A stretch of DNA of 64,000 nt, taken from positions 30,612,477-30,676,476 of the forward strand of contig OU964918.1 in assembly GCA_918807975.1 (NCBI GenBank), read 5' to 3'. Position numbers and translations under genes: made by a program. Positions 21,181 through 33,468 of the stretch are shown here, piece after piece (positions within the stretch are counted from its first letter, which is position 1; each line of letters opens with the position of its first letter). The notes below the pieces were generated by a model. The model worked only from the letters and a program-made list of their open reading frames with translations, was not told the DNA's origin and made no database searches. The DNA is from Aplidium turbinatum. Taxonomy: Eukaryota > Chordata > Ascidiacea > Aplousobranchia > Polyclinidae.

Positions 21181-21763
21181 GCGAAATGGAGGAGCGTCTT
21201 ACACCATCCTCCATGGGTAATCCACAGGACAGTGTAGCCTACCCATGCCACTACCTTATATTTGCATTAACCAACAAATTTTTAACAAAAATAATGTACG
21301 CTAATGTTCGTCAAGCTTGTGTGCGTGACTGTGCAACTAAAAGTAGGCTAACCCAAAACAGGCCTTGTGAGCACAATCCCGACCCCTCCCCCGAAATCTA
21401 CTTGTAGGCCCTATGTTTTAGTGACGGTGCCTAAAATGTTTCCTATGAATCCGTTGCCAATGCTACTGGCTGCCAATATCGAACATTTTGCCATTTTAGG
21501 AGAATTTGTTAGAGAAGTCTTATTCTATTAACGTTCCAAGACATTTTCAAAAAAAGAGAGACCTAACCAGAGCTAGGGCCCCCAACCGAAGATTTTGGAA
21601 ACGGTAAATACGGCCATATGTAAAATTTAAGCTATTAAATATCGAGATTCTGTAGCAGTATGTTTACTTTTTTTTTCATTTCTAATAACTAAAAAACGTT
21701 ACATAAACTCAATTGAGTGGGCGGCTAAACAGCATAACCCTTTCCCTGGCCGGGGAAGAGGGG

Positions 21764-22104
21764 CAGTGCCGGTCTTTGGGGTGTGCAAACCGTGCGATCG
21801 CACAGGGCCCGCAATTTACTTAGAAAATGCAGGAATTTTTGTCAGTTCCAATGGAAAAAATTTGAACATGCTCTCAGAATGCACCAAATTCAAAATAATT
21901 TTTCAACATTTTTTGGCGGAGGCCCCGCAGACCCCCCGCCGCTGGGTGTAGCCTTCGGCAAACACGTCGTCAGACTTTGCCCGCCGGCCGTCAACCCCCC
22001 TCCCCTTTCGAAATACCTACCTAGGCTAATAAATTGGATCATTGTCATTGGAGTCCGCAAAGCATATTCCGCACAGGGCCCAAAATACCCTAAGACCGGC
22101 ACTG
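21764..22104. mobile_element. hAT-like MITE
   Basis: The ends CAGTGCCGGTCTT and AAGACCGGCACTG are inverted repeats. Inside each lies a second shared piece, CGCACAGGGCCC. Flanking G-rich octamers match only loosely, so the target duplication is uncertain. It is non-coding, 341 bp long, and ends 150 bp upstream of the first MARVEL gene start. Confidence 0.7.
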
Positions 22105-22256
22105 GGAGGGGGTACAGTGCGTGGTTAACGCGGCCTAGCCTAAAACAGCAAGATACAAATCATTGACATTTCGACAAAGTAGGCTACTGTATTTTTAGCA
22201 GAAGTTCCAGAGGGTAGGAATTAGTTAAAGTAGTTTTAATAAAATTAAATTGAAAC

Positions 22257-24547
22257 ATGGATGATGTAAATACAACAACTACAATGACGACTACAACTAC
22301 CACGACAACTCATACTACCAGCATTTCTTTCAACGTCAACTACCTCTGCTCTCTTCCTGGAATCCTCAAGATCTTGGAACTCATTTTTGGCCTTTTATGC
22401 TGGGCATTGATAGCATCGTTAGCTTCGCTACCGGGAGCTACATTAAATTCTGATTTTCAATTTGTTATGTTCGTCTCTGTGACATCATGGGTTTTGACAC
22501 TGTAAGTATAAATTTTTGCTATCAAGACTTTAGGTTATGTTCATGAAAACAAGGTTGATTTGCTTACAATAGTTCAATCCTCCAGTAACCACTACACTAA
22601 AGCCTTTCTTTGGAAAAACACGATGTAAACTGTTCCTTGTAGAGTATTTGGTGGATGCAGAGTTTTGTGCGACCATGTGTGCAATTGCATTACGACAATG
22701 TTTGCAAACTGCGCTTTAAGTGCGAATAAAATGTTTGATTCCGTTCAAGTTGCTAGCCTTCGTACGTGCCCAAGTTTTCCTATACTGATATGATGTGTAT
22801 CTCAAAACCTCAATTTTTAGAATTTGTTAGAACTACAGGATAGATTCTCTCGTTCCTCCAAAGATGAGAGATCCAAGAAAGTTTAAGCGGTTTATTTGTT
22901 ATATATTGGCCCAAGTTTGTCTTTCAATCATATATTGTTAAATTTTTTTAGCATAGGCTATACTTATTTTCGCGTAGTGTCCGAGTTAAGTTTCATGTCC
23001 AATAATTTTGTTTAGCCTAATAACCATCAGTTAACATGCTTTACTGATGAAGCCTACTCATAGGCTACCGTAGCTTACTTTGCAAGATAATTTCTACTAT
23101 ATATACAATCCATGCAATTAGCACACCACAAAACAAAGTAAAACTTAGTCTCATATCCATTTATTTTTCTGAAACACTCATAAGTCATAACCTTTTTCCA
23201 GCGGCACTCATGAGATAAAGTCTGCGATTTAAAAACGTGCTTAGTGAGTGTACTTTTTACGAAAATGTTTTTACTATAAGTGTGTTACCGAAAATGTAAT
23301 AGTTATGTTTTGTTATGTGTAATAGCCTAATATTGATATAAGCCAGGGGTGGCCAACTTTTCATCGATTGTGATGGACTAGAAAGTTTCGTAACTATTAT
23401 TAACGATCGACTGGTCGGTGATGCAGCCACCAAGCAACTTTTTTTCCTGTGACAACTTTACTTAAAAACATGAAAATGAATGACTGTGTGGTGTGTCAGA
23501 TGCTCCCTCGCAGACTCATTTGTTATCAAGATTGATAAATGAATATCAATTGAAGCATAGGCTACGTCAGGAAACAAAACAGGTTATAGTTTAACAGAAC
23601 CCGTCAACTACTGAATTGATATGTATGATACTCATAGTCAAAGGGTTGCTGGGACAGATTGTTTCTGACAAAAAATATGGCTTGTGATAATGTCATGGCT
23701 CGTATAAATGCAATGATTCGTTTAGAAAACGCTTGTTTTATTTGGTATGAAAATTCAAATTCAAAACCGACGCGATCGACCAGTTGAGATTTGATGATCG
23801 TGAACTACAATAAATTATTGTAATTGATCCAGCTCACACTTTGCAAATACATTGTCGCCTGTCGGCTATTACAACTGCTGACTCACTTGGTCTTGAATGC
23901 ATGCAATAAAAACATAACTACAAACCTAACAGTAACAGAATGCCATTAGTCGTAGTTCCGACTCCAAATCGCCGTCATTCGGTTTCGGTACCCGTTATTT
24001 TGCTATTTTATGCTTACGGAATAATGACAACGCTTTGCAAATGTTGCGTGTTTTTCGCTTTGCTTCCACAAAATAAGAAGTCTGTGGGACAACAAAACAA
24101 ACTCTCCACCAAAGCATTTTCTTCCAATAAATGTCCGCATACTGCAGTCAAAACGTGTCCATCAATATAGGACCAGCGCCTTTCTTATTTTGTTAATCCC
24201 TATCTTTATTGTTTTCATATTTTTGTGCATTTTGTTTCAGAATTTCACTGGGCATCTACTTGATGGCTCTTCACGCTACGACATGTTCAGGAGCTCCATG
24301 GTCCATAATGGAATTTTGTTTCAATTTGTTTTGGGCTTTGATGTATTTTATTGCTGCCTGTATCTCCGCTTCGTACACCAATAGTTTCATAACGTCCTCC
24401 ACCTTATCTGCCGCCACAGCGTTTGCTTTCTTCACCACAATAGTGTATATCATCCACACCGTCTTCTCATTCAAAGCATGGAGAGGAGTCTTTCCATGGC
24501 AGGGCGGATGCTCTCCCACAGCTTCTGGCCAACCAACCAATCCTTAA
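22257..24547 (+). CDS. MARVEL-type four-pass membrane protein, paralog 1
   Basis: There are two coding exons, 22257-22501 and 24241-24547, joined in phase 2 (CT|A) across a GTAAGT...TTTCAG intron. The product is 183 residues. Residues 5-20 are almost all threonine. Four hydrophobic segments lie at about 36-55, 69-92, 103-126 and 138-158, and the intron falls inside segment 2. The topology and FGLLCWAL, SVTSW and YFIAA motifs match the MAL/plasmolipin/CMTM (MARVEL) class, which acts in membrane apposition and vesicle traffic. The tail WRGVFPWQ is shared with the paralogs at 41661 and 58159. The start is the first ATG in good context (AAACATGG), with stops upstream. I see no clear AATAAA nearby. 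A more exact subfamily cannot be assigned. Confidence 0.9.
23345..23810 (+). mobile_element. Truncated hAT-like element in the MARVEL-1 intron
   Basis: It begins CAGGGGTGGCCAACTTTT, a common hAT terminus. GATCGACTGGTC-type sequence occurs near 23405 and near 23775 in the other orientation. The expected right terminus is absent, so the copy is cut short. It lies in the intron and is non-coding. Confidence 0.5.
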
Positions 24548-24933
24548 AAGCTGTTTGAAAACAATATTTGATGCAAAGGAAACATAATTCTATTTAAAGC
24601 GATAGTTTGGTAGGCTAGTCTGAGCTTACTGCAAATTTAACGTCTTTGCAAGATGAAAACATTTTGATGGATTCTTTTATATCTTATGAAGTAGTTTTTC
24701 TTTCGGTTGGGGTAGCCGTTATTTGTCTGATGTCATTCAATATCATTGAAAAATTATATTTAATCATAAACAAGACGTAATTTTCGTTATAGAATTGAAA
24801 GACTAGTTATGCTCCACGACGTTGCCAACAGGAACCATCAGGTTGTTCGATTAAAGGTTTAGTCACTAAACCTTCACATCGAGCCAAGAAATGTAACACA
24901 AGATCATAGCGACTGTCGTAGCGCACTTCAAAG

Positions 24934-25766
24934 CGGAGTTGCATCAGTCATAATTGTAATAGAATGTAATTAATTACACATTGTCATGTAATTGTAATTA
25001 TAATTAAGATTCAAACTGCATTGTGAAGAAAGGGGCGTTCTTCCCGGCTATCAGCACAAGGCTGAGCACTCACTAGTACAACGAGCAGTTGCGATTCGCT
25101 AACCATAACGGTGTAGCTTCCACGCTAGCCATTCAGACCATCCAATCAACAATACGCCAGATAAGAGCATTGTTTGTGATGTTTGTGAGGTCGCTGTCAT
25201 CACATGAAGGGCTGAGGGGGCAGTTGGTGAGGATGTCCTTCATCGCCTGATTGTCCAGGCCGCAATCACACGTTGGGTCAGGAGCCATCTTTCATCGGAA
25301 AAGATTGCTTTTATTTCTCCCGAATCCGCAGAGGGTTCTATTTAGGCAGCACCACTCTCTTCTCTCAAGGGTGGAAGTTTGTTGAAGACTTTCGGAAGGA
25401 CTTGGGATGACAGGATGTTGTGTCCTATCGGGCTCAGAGGTCCACATTTGTAATCGTGTGGACGCATGATATCACTACGTTTGATGAGCCGCTGGTTGGA
25501 GTTAAGAGACTTCAATATTGCAACTTAAATTTTGTCAAATAGGCTACAATTGTATTTGCCTTTGATAAAATCAAACTTTCAAAAATCATCCATGAATATA
25601 AATATTAGAACATTTAATTTTTGTAATTGAAACGTGACATTTGGAAGTGATTGTAATTTTAATATTTTGGAACAATCTAATTGTGATTCTAAACTAATAA
25701 AAAAATTTGTGATGGCATAATTGTAATGTAATTGAACTAACAACTCATGTAATTGATCCAACTCTG
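24934..25766. mobile_element. hAT MITE carrying a LINE fragment
   Basis: The ends CGGAGTTGCATCA and TGATCCAACTCTG are inverted repeats flanked by perfect CTTCAAAG duplications (24926-24933, 25767-25774). Both subterminal parts are rich in TGTAATT repeats (GTAATTGTAATTATAATT; TAATTGTAATGTAATTG). The centre was later filled by a LINE fragment. It has no coding of its own. Confidence 0.8.
25040..25535 (-). mobile_element. LINE 3'-end fragment
   Basis: On the minus strand it reads REWCCLNRTLCGFGRNKSNL, then CDCGLDNQAMKDILTNCPL and an ending like IWRIVDW. This matches the C-terminal end of the LINE type seen at 1-2330. It is 5'-truncated and lies inside the hAT MITE. No clean target duplication was found. 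Confidence 0.7.
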
Positions 25767-26220
25767 CTTCAAAGTGGTGTCATCATTTTGCACTAGCAGA
25801 AAAAAAATCTTGTAGAGATAGAGTTGTGCCAAAGTTATAATCATGTTTGTAGAAGCGATATAATCAAGAGATAAAACTGGAAGTTTGAATGGAAAACAAA
25901 ATATACTTTGAATAACTAACTGGCCACCGAATGCAGAAGTTTTGAACTAAAATATAGGCAGAGCAGGTCACAGTTATCAAATTTATACTTTTTATGCAAA
26001 CTGTTTTTTTCTACCCAGTAGCTGCCATCACGTGCTTATAACTACATTATGATGGTGTAAGACTGTAAGTTATTATACAGCAAATTCAAAACTTAATCAT
26101 TTGCAAAAAAATCCTATCATCCCAGAAAGGAAAAACCGGTAATCAGCCCACTACTTTATTATAAACGTCAACTAGAATTCAGAGATTCTATTCACAGTTT
26201 ACTTATACTGTAGGTATATG

Positions 26221-26400
26221 CAGTAGTGGGATTCAATCTCGTCAGCAACCAGTTCACTTTGACTAAAATTACCTACACCTCGCAACTCTACGCACAATGA
26301 TTACATTAAGGCCACTCGAAAAAGTTGGTCAGGAAACGGTTCTACAAACATTTTTACTTTGTAGAAGCGGCTTGCGCGAACCGGCCAAATCCCACCACTG
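26221..26400. mobile_element. hAT-like MITE, 180 bp
   Basis: The ends CAGTAGTGGGATTC and AATCCCACCACTG are inverted repeats, with AACCGG/ACCAGTTC-like subterminal sequence typical of a common hAT MITE type. Flanking octamers do not match well. Confidence 0.6.
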
Positions 26401-27640
26401 GGGTTTAAGATGTCTTGCTGAAGAAAAGGGAAAGACTGAAAGATTTGTTTATACAATAGAAGATTTATGTGCATTGACAGCAGTTACCAACAAAGTAAGA
26501 CAAGGAGATAAAGTAAAAAAAGTTTAAATGCGTATATAAAGAAACTGTAATGAATTTTAAAGCAGTAAAATTCCTAAAGGAGTTTTCAACACACGTCCTG
26601 CAAACTGTGACCAGCTGCCTGCGTTCTACAACTTGGCCAATTTCTGAGTTTTTGCTTGAATCCAAGCGGCTACGTTTCTTTGCAATTAAACCACTCTTAC
26701 TTTACTTGTTTGCCTTCCGTCAAAGGAGCAGAATCATTTGCTGCACTCCATAATGTATTCCTCGTATGGATATCTTTGCCGACTGAAATTACAACATTAG
26801 TGCCAGTCGCTAAATTTCTTCTGCTTAAGGGGCAGTTCTACTTAGAATCGCATTTTTCGTACTTGTCATAAATAACAATCTACACACAAATTTCACCCAC
26901 AAACCCCAACAAACCATATATTGCAGGAAAAAGGTAGGAAAAAGAAAAATTTATTATTATGAATATTGAAACAAAACTCAATCATTATGTCTGTAAGGGC
27001 CTATTGTAGTGTACATCTGTTAAAAGTTTTAGCCAATTCTGACGAGTAGTTTTTTAGAAGAAACATTTGTAGTGCACAAACACATGATTTTGAGTAAATT
27101 GCATTTGAAAAATAGAATTAGGTAAATTTATGCCTTTGACTTTAAATGTGACTTTGACTTTAAATGATTCTCAATAAACTTGGTTAACCTTTTAAAAAGG
27201 TGGCGCTATTTAGCTTATTCATTATTAGATTTTGTAAGGGAAATTACAAAACATCTTGCAACTAACATTCTCACAAAAATGCAAATTTTTATTTACATTT
27301 TAAATTGAGGTGCGATCAGAAAACCTTCCGTTTGAAGTCTAATGAGGGCAAATAGGTAAAAACTGACTGCATATTCGCAATCTGCTATAAATTTCCAATA
27401 GGCTATATTCATAAGGCTACTCTTCATAGGCACATTTCGAAAGCATTGACCATATTCTCATCTGATTTCGTAATGTTCAAGTTTTGCTTCCGACGAGCGC
27501 AACACTCCACACAAATGTTCATGCTAACTGTGCTTTGAACTTGATAGCAACATCTTTTAACTTTCAACCATTGGTAGGCTACTTGAACTTCTGCATCTTT
27601 TTGATCTTCTAACCATCAATTTTTATCTGTCCGTTTCCAT
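26401..27640. other. Non-coding stretch, nothing recognised
   Basis: No exon, RNA gene or terminal repeat could be supported. Short open frames here show no known motif. Confidence 0.4.
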
Positions 27641-27699
27641 GAATTGTCATAATGACTTTCTTTGCGCTGCTACTTGAGAGACTCTTTTCCAGGCTGATT

Positions 27700-27800
27700 T
27701 ACCTCGAGCCCTCTGTCGTCACCTCAATCTCTTCTTCGATGTTTGCTAAGAGCGTTATGTTATCAGGGTATTTCGCATTGCAAATAGTTCTTCATCCAAT
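27700..27800 (-). mobile_element. Possible LINE RT remnant
   Basis: On the minus strand, KYPDNITLLANIEEEIEVTT resembles an eroded YADDTVLLANSEEEL catalytic block of RT. The flanking sequence is too decayed to assign, and its order relative to the LINE at 27980-29740 does not fit one simple copy. Confidence 0.35.
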
Positions 27801-27979
27801 AACAGTTCCACACTTCTAATGCAGACTGAGAATCACCTTTATGATTATCATTTCTCCGATGGCATTAATAAAGAGCAAGGATATCATGTAAGCTTCTCTA
27901 AAGCTTTTTTGGCATTGAAAAGAATTCAGTTCTCTCAATTCTTTCCTTATTGTTCCATACCCGTTGCCTTATTGTCATC

Positions 27980-29740
27980 ATCATTACGTTGCTTCCTCGT
28001 ATTGAGGGTTGGATGCAATGCGCCATTGTTCTAGACCAGTGTTTCTCAAACTTTTTTAGTCCATCGCCCCCTTTTCGTTATTGAAATAAAATTTCGCCCC
28101 CCTAAGTCTGTCAAGTAAACTAAACATTGATAATTAATAATAGAGTGATAGCCAAATTTACTTTTGGGAATTTAATCAACGAAATTGACAGTAACATGAT
28201 AATGTTCAATAGGATGGATGAGCTTGGCGACTTTTACAAAGTCTTGAAATGTTTGGCGACATCTTCGTAAGATAGAGTCGACGATCATCCCGTTTATGAA
28301 CTAGCAAGCGATTTCTTTGCTTTGAAAGCATCAATGTCACAGCCGAAAACCCCTTTCCAACCATATATAAAGTAGGAAACGACAAAATCCACATTCTAGT
28401 TTCTTTCCAGAGAAGCTCATATTTGCCAGCAACCTGGCACCAAAACAAATCGTATCGATCATTTCTGAATTTCACTCTTGAGTCTTGACTCATCATCTGT
28501 TTGCATATCAATGAACTGCTCTTGAAGTTCTACTTCTACAGTAGCCTATGTCTGTAGGTTCCGTAGAAAATGATTGTACCACCCAGTTTGGAACATGGAG
28601 GTCCACGAGATCTGCAAAGCGAAGTTTCATGTCTTTATGAAGCATGTCTAAATGTGAGCAGTATTTTTGCCGTTGCTCTTCTGTAATAACATTCTCGCTC
28701 AAATTGGGAAACTGAGTTAAGACATTTTGACCTGCGCTTTTATCTTGTTGACGCATTTTATCACAATATTCAGTGATTCATGCAGTTCAAGACTGAGATG
28801 ATGGGCAACCAAATGCTGACAGTGAATTACACAATGTATTGCAATAAGTCGAGGAATTTCTCTTTTCATCAGTGCAATGAACCCTCGATGATTTCCAACC
28901 ATTGCCGGAGCACCGTCAGTTGCGCATTGTAGAATATTGTTCAGTAGAATCCCCTTCTTTTCGTAGGAGTTTTTCAGTGCATTAAAGATGCTTCATGCCC
29001 GAATATCTGTAGGAAGACTGAGCGCAAAACAATTTCTTCTTGTTCTCATATTATGAACAAAACGAACATATCCATTATCCAAGCAGCAGCAGTGATACAT
29101 AGTCGGTCAAGTTGGATTCATCTATTCGCAGTAAATGATTTGCGCGTTGGACTGTTATTAGCCGGTTTGACTGTTATTGGTGGTATGATAAATTCACCCC
29201 CTTCGAGTGTTTTCGCCCCCCGATCGCCCCCTTTGATTTTTTCGCCCCCCTGGAGCTCTAAATCGCCCCCAGGGGGGCAATTTCGCCCACTTTGAGAAAC
29301 GCTGTTCTAGACCATGAGCTGTTCGTACTGCATTTTCATAACTTAATTTTGTCCATTTAGTGATGTTTGATGTCCAAATCATTCTTGGTCTACCTTTGTT
29401 TCTTTTACCGTTTATCTTCCTTTCTATTAATGATCTTTGTAACGAGTTTTGCCTTATTGTGTGTCTAAAATACTTTAAATTTCTTCTTTTGACTATTTGT
29501 AAGAGAATTTTGCTTGAATTAAATTTGGATAATACTTCATCGTTAGTGATTTTTTGTTTCCATGAAATCTTTAACATTTGCCTGTATGACCAAAGCTCGA
29601 AGGTATCGATCCGTTTCTCCATTTTTTGTGACACTGTCCAAATTTCACAGTTGTATAAAAGGGTTGACCAGACATAGCACTTTAATATTCTTTGACGAAT
29701 TGATAAATTTAGGCTTTGATTGATTAAAACATTTTTCATT
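27980..29740 (-). mobile_element. LINE C-terminal fragment split by a hAT element
   Basis: The minus strand from 29739 reads IRQRILKCYVWSTLLYNCEI, FELWSYRQMLKISWKQKIT and GRPRMIWTSNITKWTKL, ending TAHGLE. After the hAT insertion (28037-29304) it continues WRIASNPQYEEAT and a stop near 27998, then an ATG-type tail. Across the insertion the coding sequence rejoins without loss, which dates the hAT after the LINE. The RTE-like C-terminal wording is similar to, but distinct from, the LINE at 17938-21180. It is 5'-truncated. Confidence 0.85.
28037..29304 (-). mobile_element. hAT element with ZBED5-like transposase remains
   Basis: The ends CAGTGTTTCTCAAACT and, reverse-complemented, CAGCGTTTCTCAAAGT are flanked by TTCTAGAC (28029-28036 and 29305-29312). 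On the minus strand the transposase C-terminal half is readable. ILQCATDGAPAMVGNHRGF includes a catalytic-region Asp, then IHCVIHCQHLVAHHL, LTQFPNLSENV, FPTLYMVGKGFSAVTLM and ISRLCKSRQAHPS. This order is that of ZBED5/Buster-type hAT transposases. The N-terminal BED finger and first catalytic part are lost, and frames change, so it is a 1.27-kb deletion derivative. Confidence 0.92.
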
Positions 29741-30283
29741 TTTCATTTCATTTTTCAACATTTGCCTTATTGTAGGATACAGATTTCTAAGCCCCCAGAC
29801 TAAGTGTTGAAGGCAACTCTGCTAATGCGAATCATAATTTATCATGAAAACTGAAACTACACGACCTGGTCAATGTAGACATGTACAACTTACAACAGAC
29901 ATGTAAAACATTAACACAAACAATTGTACACAAACAAGACAGCACACCAGGAGGCCTCCAAAAAAAACGCAAGGTTATCGAGCCGAAGCCTCTTTGGCAT
30001 TCTAAGAGGAAAGGGTACAGCATCAGCTACTAAAACTGGCACAAATAACGTAACAAACATTATACAGTATATAAAAAAGTACATTAACAAAACATACCCC
30101 ATGATAGGTGCAGAGTAATCGTAGTTGTCGTGGAAAAAGTGAAGTCTTATAGCTCACTGCTCAACGATTAGCATGGTGAGTGCGCATCATCACAGTTGTC
30201 GTTCAAACATTGTTTCTAATGACAATTGCAGTCCGACAGGAAGAATGCATTAATAGTGCGAATACATGAGAAAAAAATAGTCC
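29741..30283. other. Non-coding stretch, nothing recognised
   Basis: No exon or element was recognised. Short frames lack known motifs. Confidence 0.4.
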
Positions 30284-30989
30284 AATATCGTCAGACTAAT
30301 AAAATAATGGCGTAACTCACTTTTTGACGAAATTGAGATATTAGTGTTTTGTAGGTCCCTAAAATGTAGCGCATCTGCCACATAATTTTCTAAGACCTAC
30401 GTTAACGGGAAAGTGGTATTTTCCTAAAAATGTCAAATGGCCTAACTCAAACGCATGACTTAGGCCATTTTACAAATCTTTTTAATCGTTTGCTGGAAGT
30501 AAAGCTTTCCTCCAACAGAGCAGATGGTCAGAAGACGACGATCTCAATTGTACAGAAATAGAGCTTCCATTTTATCACAAGGCTAGACGATTAATTTAAC
30601 ACAAAATAATTATGTTTTTTCTATTCTAGGTATCGTAATCTTGGCCATTTTCAAGTAACCACCCTACTTAAATCAATCTGTTTCTCTCTGTTCCTTTGAG
30701 AAGCTTCCTTTTCCTAGCACTCTGGTAGTGCGACTTATCACCTCACACTGTGATACAGGTCAGATCTTCTCAATGCGCCGTTTCTCGGAGTCTTCTCGTA
30801 CCCATGGCAGGTTTTTGTAGCAAGCTATTGTTGGATGCGGTACCTAATTAATTCTCATCTTAATATCACACTTAGCGACTTCATAAGCTCGTTGCTGAGT
30901 TCTTCGCCATCATTCTTGAGTTTCACAGATGGGAGAAGGAGAACATAGGAAAACATAGATTTCAAAACGTTTGAATTGACTTTTATGTG

Positions 30990-33020
30990 TAGGTAGCTTA
31001 AATGTGCCAAAGTGGGAAAAGACGAAAATCACTTTTTGGCGAAATTTCTCAATGACTTGCCTACTGTAGATTCCCATTACTGTAGAAAGGTCACAATGTA
31101 CAGAAAGAAGAAATTCTTGTACTCTGGAACTATACCATAACCCAACTTCATCGGCAATACAAAGAGCTTGCTTCTTCTTCTTCTCTCGTTTGACTTGTAG
31201 TAGCTTAGATTGGCAATACCTCATCGTGCAGCCATGATACGGTAGTTGGGTCCAGTTGTCGAATACCAATGATTTCACTTGGGGGCCGTAAGATGAGACA
31301 TTCGTGGAGTATGTGTTGCATTGTTTGTTCTACCGCTCCGCAGACACATATCGGGCGGCGTATTATGCAACCCCCACCTAAACAGATTAGCTCCAGTGCA
31401 GCCAACGTCACATCTGATCCTGTTCAATGTGACCCATGCCTTTCTTGAGAGGTCTGCTCCAGGAGGGATGGAGAGCGCTGGTATAACTGAAAACTGGGGA
31501 GGGATATGTGGCAGCTCGTTCCATTCCTGGGCCCATGTCTCCATGCAGCTGAAGTTCTTATCCACAAGCTAAAGAGCTTGCTGAATCATCAGGAATACTA
31601 CCATGGAGCACAGCCTATTTTAGGGAAGTATTTCATAATGAGAACTTCTCCGTTTTCATCGTCGGCTCCAGCTCGTGTCCGAGCATTGGTTGATCTTCAA
31701 ATTGAGTTTGGATGGTGATGTCGTATGTGGCTTTGGAGGCCCAGTCTGTGATGGAAAATACGTGGGCAAAAGGCACTGGAAGACGATTATCATAGATCCG
31801 CCGCCAATATGTGAAACCGGGCTGGAGGCTTCCAACTCTACCACGCCTGTCCCCGTTACCCGTGATATCATCGCCATTGGGCTTTGTTTGTTCCAGGTCC
31901 AAATTGAAACAATTTAGGCCATTTGCTTGTATGTTTATTTACGGTGGTCGTAACTACGCGAGGGCTACGCACACACTCTTGGCCAGCTTCATGTCCAATG
32001 CGGCCCAATAAAATCGAAACGTGCAGCTTCAGGGGAACTGGTTGCAACGGGCTGCCGGGTGCTCTGTTCATACCACGTAAAAGGGTCAGTGCGACGTGTG
32101 TGTTTCATTCAAATACAGTATTATTACCAAGGAACAATACGATGACCATATCAAGTTGAAGAATGAAGCTTGAGATGAGAAGACAAAGACAAAGAGTCCG
32201 CTAGCACAGTAAAGTCCGTATGGACAATGGATTTACAGGCTGTACTTCTGTGTCCTAAAACTAAGGCAAGCAGTATGTAGCCTACTATAAAACCAAGCTG
32301 CAGGTACACAATTTTACACTATTCAATCTTGAATCAAAAGATGCTTATTGCTCTATTTGGAATGAAACAGAAAGTGATTTTCGCTGTGAAGTATTCGCTT
32401 TCTTGCAGTTTAATCATTTCGAATGGGTAATTTGTGGAAGCCCCGGTCTGGAGGAGATAGTTATTTGGAGTGATGGGTGTGAATATCAAAATAGTAACTC
32501 TAATGTCTCTAGTGCCTACTATGCCCTTGCATGAAAGCATGACATCACTATTACCCAGAAGGACCTCGTGGCTGGTCACAATCAAATGGAGTGCGATAGC
32601 ATGCACATTGCACAGTACTATCGAGTGAAAATTGGTAAACAACATTTTTACGACGAGAGATTACGAAATTATCATCCAGAATGCCAAGATCAGACCGCAT
32701 CCCAACAATGTACAGAGGATGCAACACAGTGATTTTATGAAAATCGATGGATGATGGTTGTTGAGTATTAGGCCTGGAAAGAAAGCTGAAGATCCCACGG
32801 TTCATGATCTTATAGGCCGAAATCATGAAAGCAGTGGAAAGGCATTGTACAAGGTCCCATTATGTGAGGCTGCACAGTGAGAGGATCTGCCACAGCGGTC
32901 ACAAACAAACTTAAACAACACTACATGGATTCCTATTTTTTCAAGCCATCTTCCAATCAAATTGAGGAAATACAATGATCTCCAATCTATGAAACATGTT
33001 ATGCCAACATTGTGCCACTC
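30990..33020 (+). pseudogene. Unnamed predicted RNase H-like transposon protein, decayed
   Basis: Blocks follow on the plus strand, with frame changes and stops. FLNDLPTVDSHYCRKVT lies near 31040. After a LINE insertion comes ILPWSTAYFREVFHNENFS near 31590. After a further unexplained 400-bp gap comes CDVCVSFKYSIITKEQYDDH near 32090, a Cys pair. Then follow TMDLQAVLLCPKTKASSM near 32225, the acidic motif IWSDGCEYQNSNSN near 32463, and VAGHNQMECDSMH near 32570. PGKKAEDPTVHDL lies near 32775, and a C-terminal block ends SFFDNLPHY near 33045. I know these motifs from a large family of unnamed, multi-copy proteins in cnidarians, insects and other invertebrates. The WSDG and H.QMECD motifs look like a DDE-type active site, which is inference. 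Confidence 0.75.
31167..31572 (-). mobile_element. 5'-truncated LINE fragment with target duplication
   Basis: On the minus strand: ALSIPPGADLSRKAWVTLNR, IRCDVGCTGANLFRWGL, then the Cys/His motif CVCGAVEQTMQHILHEC, and an end EVLPI and stop at 31205. A GAA-type simple tail follows at about 31170-31192. AAGAGCTTGCT flanks the insert on both sides (near 31158 and 31571), a good LINE target-site duplication. The insertion interrupts the transposon protein. Confidence 0.8.
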
Positions 33021-33468
33021 CTTTTTTGATAATTTGCCTCATTACTGATAATTTATTCAGCTTGTCTTGCCAACTGTGAACTGTTTTTGGGCGAAATATG
33101 CAGTCTAGCATGAAATATAACTCCTATCGTTAGATTGGAGTTGCTATTAGGGATTTTCCTGTTAATTCTAGTCGTATTATCACTGTTATTATGTCACCGT
33201 TAAAAAACTCATATTGATAAAGTCAAAATATCAAATGGCCCAAGTCATGTCAGTGCATTCAGAAAATGGCCTAAGTCATGCCAGCCCACTATGGGATGCA
33301 AAATGAAAAAAATCAAAGTATACATGCTCATTGTACTTGCATCGACATGCTATTTTCGTTTAACTGTACAATAAATATGATAAAAACAACCGCGTAGACA
33401 GTTTTTTTCGATTATCTCAAAACAAGAAAAAATGAGTTACGCCATTATTTTATTAGTCTGACGATATT

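Larger units (their letters stand above)
30284..33468 (+). mobile_element. 3.2-kb DNA transposon of an unclassified type, with subterminal motif copies
   Basis: Identical inverted repeats of at least 35 bp form the ends, starting AATATCGTCAGACTAATAAA at 30284 and mirrored at 33468. The motif AATGGC(C/G)TAA(C/G)TCA recurs in both orientations near both ends: 30306-30319, 30436-30449, 30456-30469, 33234-33247, 33265-33278 and 33433-33446. The middle encodes a decayed protein on the plus strand (30990-33020). The ends could represent a TA duplication (TA at 30286 and 33465) or a short duplication hidden in the repeat, so the duplication length is unresolved. A LINE fragment with its own duplication is inserted at 31167-31572. 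Confidence 0.85.
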
